DNA of 5,623 nucleotides, taken from assembly GCA_017304505.1 (NCBI GenBank), contig JAFKKQ010000305.1, positions 1-5,623 on the forward strand, in the 5' to 3' direction. The stretch's first letter is position 1; every line of letters begins with the position of its first letter. Positions 1 through 4,931 of the stretch are shown piece by piece. The notes beneath the pieces were generated by a model, which ran no database searches, was not told the DNA's origin, and saw only the letters and a list, made by a program, of their open reading frames with translations. The position numbers and the translations under genes are program-made. Source of the DNA: Hyphomicrobiales bacterium (lineage in GTDB: Bacteria; Pseudomonadota; Alphaproteobacteria; Rhizobiales; Xanthobacteraceae).

Positions 1-1
1 G

Positions 2-142
2 CAGCAAGTCAGTCTGGTGTATAGCTATGGCACCATCGGGATCGAGGCGGTGGCTGCGGCGGCTCGCTATACGGAGAGGCCCAAGGCCGCTGCTCCGGTG
101 GCTCCGCGGATCGATCCGCGCTTCCTTGAGACGGCGGTCTGA
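2..142 (+). CDS. 3' end of an unrecognised protein-coding gene (partial)
   Basis: The reading frame is open from the left edge of the window to a TGA at 140-142, giving the last 46 residues of a protein that begins outside the window. The frame has the high G/C third-position bias of the clear genes here, whereas the overlapping frame is an arginine-rich shadow, so I take this one as real. The visible tail begins QQVSLVYSYG, runs through an alanine-rich segment (IEAVAAAARY), then a proline/alanine-rich stretch, and ends RFLETAV. I recognise no motif or family. The low-complexity Ala/Pro region looks like a flexible C-terminal tail, but this is only an impression. It is separated from the downstream CorA gene by about 240 nt containing a strong hairpin, so the two are probably not one operon. 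Confidence 0.6.
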   Translation, partial: QQVSLVYSYGTIGIEAVAAAARYTERPKAAAPVAPRIDPRFLETAV

Positions 143-384
143 TCGCGCCCCGCGCTCATTGGAGACCGCGACGATTACGGGACGGCCGCACGGTGGTGCG
201 GCCGTCGCCGTTTCCGGCGGCTGCCATCGGACTGTCACACATCGCTCGAGTCCACACGTCAGTGCAGCGAGCAGCCATTTTTTGTTGCGGGATCACAATG
301 ATCAGGTCATGAGTGGAGCGATCGGGCGTGGCCGGGGGGCGCGCGTCCACAGCAGCCCCGGCGCGGGCAAACTCTGGGTCGCCC
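143..384. other. Intergenic region before corA
   Basis: This roughly 240-nt stretch holds the hairpin at 181-206 and then little that can be called. A T6 run at 278-283 follows a poor 5-bp stem (GCTCG 244-248 with CGAGC 268-272, 19-nt loop), too weak to call a terminator. No convincing -35/-10 pair was found for corA, although its promoter is presumably here. No Mg2+-sensing M-box-like structure was recognised, but I cannot fold the RNA to exclude one. Confidence 0.4.
181..206 (+). terminator. Perfect 11-bp hairpin downstream of the first gene, possible terminator
   Basis: GACGGCCGCAC (181-191) and GTGCGGCCGTC (196-206) are perfect reverse complements around a 4-nt GGTG loop. A second small hairpin, CGCCG (206-210) and CGGCG (215-219) around TTTC, follows directly. 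The structure lies 39 nt after the stop at 142, where a terminator would be expected. There is no proper T-run after the stem (only TTT at 211-213), so intrinsic termination is not certain. It could instead be an RNA 3'-end stabiliser or a palindromic repeat. Confidence 0.5.
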
Positions 385-1362
385 ATGCTGGCGGTTTACG
401 TCCCGAACGGTCATTCGCTCGAACGTCGCGTCATGGTGTCGGGCGAAGACGTGCCCGATAACGCAGTCTGGCTTGATCTCGTCAATCCGGCCCCAGGCGA
501 GGACAAGGTGGTTGAGCGCGTGCTCGGCGTCGGCGTTCCGACGCGCGAGGAGATGCAGGAGATTGAGGTTTCGAGCCGGCTCTATGTCGAGCAGCACGCG
601 CGGTTCATGACCGCCACCTTGATGTGCAACTCCGATACCGCGGTGCCCAAGACCACGGCGGTGACCTTCATCCTATCCGGGCACCGGCTGGTGACGGTGC
701 GCTATGACGAGCCGCGGCCGTTCATGCTCGTCGGCAACAAGCTTGCGCGCAATTGCTCGCCGCACGTCACCGGGGAAAACGTCCTGCTCGATCTGCTCGA
801 CGCCGTAATTGATCGTTCTGCCGACATTCTCGAGCGCATCGGCATGGAGGTCGACCAGGTATCCCACGACATTTTCGAGCCGAACGGCAAGGCCGCCGAG
901 CAGCCGCTGTCCTATAAAGACATCCTGCGGGCCATCGGCAGCAAGGGCGACCTGACTTCGAAGGTGCGCGAAAGCCTGGTGTCGATCGGTCGCCTCCTGC
1001 TGTTCCTGGCCAACGAGGCCGAGGGCATGCGCTGGCATAAGGACGTGCGTCTGCAGTTGCAGGCGATGCAGCGCGACGTGCTCTCGCTGTCGGACCACGC
1101 CAGCTATCTCACCAACAAGATCACCTTCCTGCTCGATGCCATGCTCGGCGTGGTCACCATCGAGCAGAACAATATCATCAAGATCTTCTCGATCGCCGCC
1201 GTGGCGCTGATGCCGCCAACACTCATCGCCTCGATTTATGGCATGAACTTCAAGCACATTCCCGAGTTGGAATGGACATTCGGCTATCCTTATGCGTTGG
1301 TGCTGATGGTCTGCTCGGCAATCCTGCCGTTCGTGATCTTCAAGTGGAAGAAGTGGCTGTAA
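385..1362 (+). CDS. corA: CorA-family magnesium/divalent cation channel
   Basis: CorA proteins are inner-membrane pentameric channels that take up Mg2+ and sometimes Co2+ or Ni2+. The 325-residue product has the family layout: a large soluble N-terminal domain (about 1-260) with a long helical segment, then two C-terminal membrane helices. The first helix (about 267-287) ends in the signature YGMNF, with GMN at residues 286-288 forming the selectivity filter. The short periplasmic loop HIPELEW (291-297) matches the MPEL-type loop of CorA. The second helix (about 302-320) is followed by the basic tail KWKKWL on the cytoplasmic side. I chose ATG 385 because MLAVYVP is a normal CorA beginning and 325 aa is the usual size. 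An in-frame GTG at 313 would add 24 residues of low-complexity sequence. The ribosome-binding site before 385 is weak. A zinc-ribbon gene follows 44 nt later. Confidence is high for the family and moderate for the start and the exact metal. Confidence 0.95.
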   Translation: MLAVYVPNGHSLERRVMVSGEDVPDNAVWLDLVNPAPGEDKVVERVLGVGVPTREEMQEIEVSSRLYVEQHARFMTATLMCNSDTAVPKTTAVTFILSGHRLVTVRYDEPRPFMLVGNKLARNCSPHVTGENVLLDLLDAVIDRSADILERIGMEVDQVSHDIFEPNGKAAEQPLSYKDILRAIGSKGDLTSKVRESLVSIGRLLLFLANEAEGMRWHKDVRLQLQAMQRDVLSLSDHASYLTNKITFLLDAMLGVVTIEQNNIIKIFSIAAVALMPPTLIASIYGMNFKHIPELEWTFGYPYALVLMVCSAILPFVIFKWKKWL

Positions 1363-1397
1363 CGGCTATCTGGCGGCCGTGATTGTTGAAACCGGGC

Positions 1398-1402
1398 GGG
1401 AG
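1398..1402 (+). promoter_or_regulatory. Ribosome-binding site fixing the zinc-ribbon gene start
   Basis: GGGAG lies four nucleotides before ATG 1407. It supports that start over the upstream in-frame TTG at 1383, which has no comparable site. Confidence 0.6.
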
Positions 1403-1406
1403 TGAA

Positions 1407-1613
1407 ATGTCGAAACAAGCGATGCGCGAGGAAGCCGAGCGCCTGATCAAAGAGGCGATGGAACGCAAGGCCGTCACCGTGAAGCACGGCGATACCCGTA
1501 TCGAGGCGACGTGCGGGAAGTGCGGCGCTAAAAACCGGGTTTCCGCGGCCCCCGGGCAAATCCGCGTGCCGTTCACCTGCAAGGACTGCGGCCACAAGCA
1601 AGTGACGCTGTAG
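1407..1613 (+). CDS. Small zinc-ribbon protein of unknown function
   Basis: The product is 68 residues long. Residues 1-27 are charged and probably helical (MSKQAMREEAERLIKEAMER). Residues 36-61 carry two CxxC knuckles, C36-G-K-C39 and C58-K-D-C61, spaced 18 residues apart, each followed by glycine (CGKCG, CKDCG). This is a classic four-cysteine zinc ribbon, expected to bind one Zn2+ structurally. The ribbon could support nucleic-acid or protein binding, but nothing in the sequence decides which, and I do not recognise a named family. A GGGAG ribosome-binding site precedes the ATG; the in-frame TTG at 1383 would add eight residues and is less likely. It lies 44 nt after corA on the same strand with only a 5-bp stem between (ACGGC 1362-1366, GCCGT 1376-1380), so co-transcription is possible. 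A role in metal homeostasis would be guesswork based on position only. The protein ends five residues after the last knuckle glycine and histidine. Confidence 0.85.
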   Translation: MSKQAMREEAERLIKEAMERKAVTVKHGDTRIEATCGKCGAKNRVSAAPGQIRVPFTCKDCGHKQVTL

Positions 1614-1732
1614 CGGATTCAATCAAGCCAACGCCGCGGTTGGCGGTAGCAGGCCGGTGACACGGCGAATTGCGCGCTCGCCACCGGCCGACTCCAATGA
1701 TGGCGTAGTCCCGGATCAAATCCGGAGCCTGG
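1614..1732. other. Convergent intergenic region with several inverted repeats
   Basis: The rightward zinc-ribbon gene and the leftward solute-binding gene meet here. Three structures are visible: GCCAAC (1627-1632) with GTTGGC (1639-1644); GGCCGGTG (1652-1659) with CACCGGCC (1682-1689), enclosing GGCGA/TCGCC (1664-1668, 1678-1682); and CCGGAT-CAA-ATCCGG (1711-1725). None has a clear T-run on either strand. Together they could form terminators for both genes, and the last resembles short palindromic repeats of rhizobial genomes. Confidence 0.45.
1711..1725. repeat. Short palindrome CCGGAT-CAA-ATCCGG, REP-like or bidirectional terminator stem
   Basis: The arms are perfect 6-bp inverted repeats around a 3-nt CAA spacer. 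It lies 7 nt downstream of the stop codon of the leftward solute-binding gene. Palindromes of the type CGGATCAAGTCCG are frequent between genes of Bradyrhizobium-like genomes (from memory). Only one copy is present in this window, so the repeat status is inferred. Confidence 0.35.
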
Positions 1733-2755
1733 TCATTCAGGCTTGATGTTTCCTTCCTTGATGACCTTCTGCCACTGGACGGCATCCTTCTTGATGATGT
1801 TGCCGAATTCGACGGATGTGCTTCCCACGGGAATGAAACCGCGGTCTTCCATTGCCTTATGCACTTTTGGATCGGCCAGGACGGCGGCTACGTCCTTTTG
1901 CACCTGCTCGACAATGTTTGTGGGCGTGCCGGCAGGGGCAAACAGCCCGAACCACGAGCCGGTGTCCACGTTGGCGAGCTGACCGTCCGTTGCCTCTTTG
2001 ATGGTCGGCACGTTGGGCAATTGCGACGATCGCTGATCCGTGGCGACGGCGAGCGCGCGGAGCTTGTCGGCGGCCAGTAGCTGAACGAAATTCGATACGC
2101 CGTTGAACGTGGCATGGATGTCGCCAGCCAGCATGCCGGCGACCGTTTCGTTCGATCCCCTATAGGGAACGTGTACCAACTCGATGCCTGCGCTCTGAGC
2201 CATCAATTCCATGATCAGCCGTTGAATGCTGCCCGCACCGGATGAGCCGAATAGGATGGTTTTCGGCTTGGCCTTCGCCAGTGCAATGAATTCTCTCAGG
2301 TTGTGAGCAGGCACGCTCTTTGTCACCACCAGAAGCATCGGGTTCTTTGCCACGAGCGTGATGGGGACGAGCTTGTCCACGGAATAGGGCACCTTCATCA
2401 TCGAGGGATTGATAGTGATGCTTTGGTCGCCGGCGAAAAACAGCGTGTAGCCATCGGCAGGGCTGTTGATTGCGGCGACCGTGCCGACGACGGTGTTACC
2501 GCCAACGCGGTTTTCCACGACTGTCGTCTGACCCCAGCGTGCGGCCAGGGCATTGGCCAGCAGGCGCAGAAGGGTGTCGGCGCCGCCGCCTGCCGAGAAC
2601 GGGATGATGAAGCGGACGGTGCGCTGTGGGAATTCGGCGGCATGTGCTGACGCGAAATTGGCCGACGCAAACGGAATGGTCAGCAGCCCGGCGATCACGG
2701 CGCATCGAAATATAGCGGCACGCAAGCGGGTCTTGTTGGTTGGCGCCTTCGGCAT
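1733..2755 (-). CDS. Bug/TctC-family periplasmic solute-binding protein
   Basis: This 340-residue protein belongs to the tripartite tricarboxylate transporter receptor family (Bug, TctC). These proteins bind carboxylates and other small organic acids in the periplasm and normally deliver them to a TctA-TctB membrane pair. Residues 1-39 or 40 are a Sec signal peptide: basic start, hydrophobic core AVIAGLLTIPF, then a cleavage region ASAHAAE. The mature part opens in the family pattern: FPQRTVRFIIPF, the glycine loop SAGGGAD (54-60), then VVENRVGGN and PADGYTL. HVPYRGSNETVAGMLAGDI and the late FGLFAPAGTP are also typical, and the length is normal. The start is well supported: AAGGAGA precedes the ATG by four nucleotides. 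No tctA or tctB gene lies nearby, so it is an orphan receptor, which is common in Betaproteobacteria and Bradyrhizobium-like bacteria. It is divergent from the ABC operon. The ligand is unknown. Confidence 0.95.
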   Translation of the reverse strand: MPKAPTNKTRLRAAIFRCAVIAGLLTIPFASANFASAHAAEFPQRTVRFIIPFSAGGGADTLLRLLANALAARWGQTTVVENRVGGNTVVGTVAAINSPADGYTLFFAGDQSITINPSMMKVPYSVDKLVPITLVAKNPMLLVVTKSVPAHNLREFIALAKAKPKTILFGSSGAGSIQRLIMELMAQSAGIELVHVPYRGSNETVAGMLAGDIHATFNGVSNFVQLLAADKLRALAVATDQRSSQLPNVPTIKEATDGQLANVDTGSWFGLFAPAGTPTNIVEQVQKDVAAVLADPKVHKAMEDRGFIPVGSTSVEFGNIIKKDAVQWQKVIKEGNIKPE

Positions 2756-2759
2756 TGCT

Positions 2760-2766
2760 TCTCCTT
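2760..2766 (-). promoter_or_regulatory. Strong ribosome-binding site of the Bug/TctC gene
   Basis: On the minus strand AAGGAGA stands four nucleotides before the ATG at 2755-2753. It is the best Shine-Dalgarno match in the window and fixes this start. Confidence 0.75.
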
Positions 2767-2814
2767 CAGTTTTCAGTTCCGAGACCGGGTCTGTCTAATG
2801 CGTTGTGATCCATT

Positions 2815-2833
2815 CGTCATCCCTATGATGACG
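2815..2833. promoter_or_regulatory. Operator-like palindrome CGTCATC-CCTAT-GATGACG
   Basis: Two perfect 7-bp arms flank a 5-bp spacer, giving a 19-bp dyad of the size bound by a dimeric helix-turn-helix regulator. An outer pair, ATGCGT (2798-2803) and ACGCAT (2831-2836), overlaps its right side. It lies 60 bp upstream of the Bug/TctC start, a suitable place for an operator or activator site, and about 250 bp upstream of the ABC operon start. It does not match a LysR T-N11-A centre. No regulator gene is in the window, so the binding protein is unknown. Confidence 0.4.
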
Positions 2834-3074
2834 CATGAGTGAACGGCCTCATCCCGATCGAAATGCGTTTTCAAGCGTTGGTCGAGCGGGACTGGATATG
2901 AGCGGACACAGAGGTGCGTCCGGTTGGTTTCAATCCGAACCAGATGCGGCGAATTGCCATGCTCAAATTGCCGCAGAGGCCATTGAGTGCTTTCCGGGCG
3001 CCGTTGCGGTCCGCTAGCATAAGCGCGGTCGCGTGGTGATGGAGGTTGAGTTTCAGGGCGGCGGCATATCTCAT

Positions 3075-3079
3075 GAGGG
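3075..3079 (+). promoter_or_regulatory. Ribosome-binding site fixing the ABC binding-protein start
   Basis: GAGGG stands four nucleotides before ATG 3084 and favours it over the in-frame GTG at 3033, which would put 17 mostly polar residues in front of the signal peptide. Confidence 0.6.
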
Positions 3080-3083
3080 TGCT

Positions 3084-4088
3084 ATGGAAAGCAAATCCGT
3101 ACTGGCCTGCGTCGTACTGCTGCTCCCTGTGCTTGCCGGCACGCCTGCGGCGGCGCAAGCCTTGGACAAGGTCACGGCCGTCATCCCGCAAAACAGCGTG
3201 TTCGTGTTGAACTGGCAGGGCGCGAAGGATGCCGGGATTTTCAAGAAGCACGGCATTGATCTGACCGTCGATGTGCGGCCGTTCGCGGGCTTCCTCGCCG
3301 GCCTGCCCTCCAAGCAAACCCTGGCGGCGACCTATCCGGGCCTCGAAGCGATCGACAAAATAAATCACGGCCTGGACTGGGCGGTGATCGGCGGCGGCCT
3401 CACCGTGGTTCAGGAGGTAATCGTCCGCAAGGACTCGCCGATCAAGACCCTTGCCGACCTGCGCGGCAAGCGGCTCGGTGTCTGGTCCACCGGTGCCGGC
3501 GGTTTCAAGGCGGCGCGCGTGGCCATCATGGATGCTGCGGGGATCGACATCACCAAGGACACCAAGCTGGTGCAACTCGCTCCGCCGGCCTTGTTCAAGC
3601 TGCTGGAAAACGGCCAGGTCGACGCCATGTTTAACATCAGCTCCTTTACGGTTGAGGCGGCTTCGCACCCGGACAAGTTCCGCGCGGTCTTCGCGCCGAA
3701 CGATTATTGGAAGAAGAAGACCGGCTATCCGATCGCGTGGGCGGCGCCGCTCGTCGCCTGGAAAAGCTGGGTCAATGAGAATCGCGCCAGGGCCGAGCAT
3801 TACGCGGAAGCCGTCGAGGAATCCTTCCGGTGGTTGCGCAAGCCGGAGAATTTCGAAGCCGCCGTCAAGAAATACGGCACGCTCGCCAGCGTGAGCAAGC
3901 CCGGGCAAATCGCCGTTTATAAAAAGTGGCTTGGAGAGAAGCGCTTTTTCCTCGCCCATTGGGATCAGAAGGTTGTCGATTCCCAATGGCAGTTCCTCGA
4001 CACGGCCAAGCGTTACAACATGCTGTCTACCGTGCCGGACAAAGCCAAGCACGCGATGATCCTGGAAAAGCCGGTGACGCAAAACTAA
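3084..4088 (+). CDS. ABC importer periplasmic binding protein, nitrate/sulfonate/taurine (NMT1/SsuA-like) class
   Basis: The 334-residue product is the solute receptor of the importer encoded with the next two genes. Residues 1-26 form a Sec signal peptide: short basic start, hydrophobic core VLACVVLLLPVLAG, and a cleavage site most likely after AQA (24-26), before LDKV. The mature protein has the SsuA/TauA/NMT1-like pattern: an early strand, then NWQGAKDAGIFKKHGIDLTV (43-62), the segment DWAVIGGG (98-105) where family members recognise ligand availability, and the highly typical LADLRGKRLGVWSTG (123-137). A helix PPALFKLLENGQVDAMF (167-183) follows. The family takes up sulfonates, nitrate, taurine, thiamin precursors and aromatic or other organic anions, and sequence alone does not pick one. 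The length is normal. ATG 3084 was chosen for its GAGGG site and because it gives a clean signal peptide. The stop lies 12 nt before the permease start, so they are one operon. Confidence 0.93.
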   Translation: MESKSVLACVVLLLPVLAGTPAAAQALDKVTAVIPQNSVFVLNWQGAKDAGIFKKHGIDLTVDVRPFAGFLAGLPSKQTLAATYPGLEAIDKINHGLDWAVIGGGLTVVQEVIVRKDSPIKTLADLRGKRLGVWSTGAGGFKAARVAIMDAAGIDITKDTKLVQLAPPALFKLLENGQVDAMFNISSFTVEAASHPDKFRAVFAPNDYWKKKTGYPIAWAAPLVAWKSWVNENRARAEHYAEAVEESFRWLRKPENFEAAVKKYGTLASVSKPGQIAVYKKWLGEKRFFLAHWDQKVVDSQWQFLDTAKRYNMLSTVPDKAKHAMILEKPVTQN

Positions 4089-4100
4089 GCCGGGGAACCC

Positions 4101-4865
4101 GTGAAAGCCGCCGCAAGCCGAATGCTGCCGGGCGTGGCGACCCTTGCGTTCGGTCTCCTTGTCTGGGAAGGCGTTTCGCTGTTTTTCCTGCCGATCTTTT
4201 TTCCGGGGCCGGCGGTGTTGCTCGAACGCATGGTTGCGATCTACGGCGATCCGGCTTCCTATGACGTTTTCGGGCAGACGCTGCTCCGGATTTTGGAAGG
4301 CTTCGCCATCTCGATGATCGCCGGCACCGCGTTCGGCCTGCTGATGGGGCTGAAACACGACGTCGAGATTTTCTTCGATAGCTGGATCATGGTTCTCCTG
4401 ACGGTGCCGGCAGTGTGCTGGGCGTTCCTGTCTGTCCTGTGGTTCGGTCTGTCGGATATCGCGCCCGTCCTCACCATCGTTCTGATCGTCTTTCCGTTCG
4501 TGGTGATGAACATTTGGGAGGGCACCAAGGCGATCGAAAAAGATCTGCTTGAGATGGGAAGCGTTTACAAAGCCGACCGGCTTCTGGTGCTGCGCAAGGT
4601 GCTCATTCCCCAGTTGATGCCTTACATCCTGTCGTCGCTGCGGATCGCTCTGTCGCTGTCGTGGAAGATCGCGCTGGTGGCCGAGGCGTTCGGAGCCGGC
4701 AGCGGTGTCGGCCAGCAACTCTTCATCTGGTTCCAGGATACGCGGGTCGACATGATGCTCGCCTGGGGCGTGAGCTTCATGGTGGTGATGGTCCTGATCG
4801 ACCTGCTGGTGTTCCGGTTGTGGGCTGGCCGCGCCTTCGCCTGGAGGCGGCAGGTCGCAACATGA
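4101..4865 (+). CDS. ABC importer permease, nitrate/sulfonate/taurine (SsuC/TauC-like) class
   Basis: This 254-residue inner-membrane protein forms the channel of the importer, probably as a homodimer. Hydrophobic segments are visible at about 10-34, 64-83, 95-116, 119-137, 178-197 and 218-240, giving about six membrane helices as usual for this class. The ATPase-docking EAA loop lies at about 148-175: DLLEMGSVYKADRLLVLRKV then LIPQLMPY; the usual EAA...G core is replaced by EMGSVY, a tolerated variant. GAGSGVGQQLF (198-208) before the last helix is also typical. The start is the GTG at 4101, 12 nt after the binding-protein stop and preceded by GGGGA at 4092-4096; an ATG at 4122 (residue 8) is an alternative. 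The stop TGA overlaps an ATG (ATGA, 4862-4865) that opens a 20-codon mini-ORF before the ATPase. The length is normal and no truncation is seen. Confidence 0.93.
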   Translation: MKAAASRMLPGVATLAFGLLVWEGVSLFFLPIFFPGPAVLLERMVAIYGDPASYDVFGQTLLRILEGFAISMIAGTAFGLLMGLKHDVEIFFDSWIMVLLTVPAVCWAFLSVLWFGLSDIAPVLTIVLIVFPFVVMNIWEGTKAIEKDLLEMGSVYKADRLLVLRKVLIPQLMPYILSSLRIALSLSWKIALVAEAFGAGSGVGQQLFIWFQDTRVDMMLAWGVSFMVVMVLIDLLVFRLWAGRAFAWRRQVAT

Positions 4866-4924
4866 ACGGCAAACGCAAAAGCAGGCGCGCCGAATCGAGA
4901 GCGTTGAAATGGCAAGAGCGTTGA
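4862..4924 (+). other. 20-codon basic mini-ORF bridging permease and ATPase genes
   Basis: An ATG overlaps the permease TGA as ATGA and opens MNGKRKSRRAESRALKWQER, ending with TGA at 4922-4924, one nucleotide before the ATPase ATG at 4926. The peptide is very basic and resembles no family I know. The geometry would let ribosomes finishing the permease reinitiate, cross the mini-ORF and reach the ATPase. It may equally be a chance reading of the spacer; no strong ribosome-binding site precedes it. Confidence 0.3.
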
Positions 4925-4931
4925 AATGGCA
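4898..4931 (+). repeat. Perfect 17-bp tandem duplication at the ATPase start
   Basis: AGAGCGTTGAAATGGCA occurs at 4898-4914 and again immediately at 4915-4931 without mismatch. Each copy contains an ATG (4909 and 4926). Because 17 is not a multiple of three, only the second ATG is in frame with the ATPase; the first opens a frame that stops at 4942-4944. A shorter echo, TTGAAAT, follows at 4941-4947. Confidence 0.97.

Larger units (their letters stand above)
2756..3083. other. Divergent intergenic region between the Bug/TctC gene and the ABC operon
   Basis: This 328-nt stretch should hold the promoters of both divergent genes. Its left third carries the ribosome-binding site at 2760-2766 and the palindrome at 2815-2833. 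The right two thirds (about 2840-3070) hold no motif I recognise; short open frames occur on both strands (for example 2835-3017 plus, and 3074 down to 2871 minus) but none has a convincing start, family or codon pattern. No riboswitch core, including the TPP type known for some thiamin-precursor importers, was recognised. I could not assign confident -35/-10 boxes. Confidence 0.5.

Noticed and set aside
313..384. GTG 313 as the start of corA
   Set aside because: The added 24 residues are low-complexity, while the protein from ATG 385 begins like a typical CorA and has the usual length.
27..461. A 144-codon plus-strand frame across the first gene end and corA start
   Set aside because: It is arginine/serine-rich, runs through the hairpin at 181-206 and overlaps corA in another frame; codon use is unlike the real genes.
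673..1257. A 194-codon minus-strand frame opposite corA
   Set aside because: It has shadow composition and covers the recognised CorA coding region.
2756..3083. TPP or other riboswitch upstream of the NMT1-like importer
   Set aside because: No conserved TPP core such as CTGAGA was found, and no other riboswitch signature was recognised by eye.
3102..3110. Possible lipobox (V-L-A-C, Cys9) in the ABC binding protein
   Set aside because: Only eight residues precede the cysteine, which sits at the start of the hydrophobic core, and a normal AxA cleavage site follows at 24-26, so a soluble periplasmic protein is more likely than a lipoprotein.
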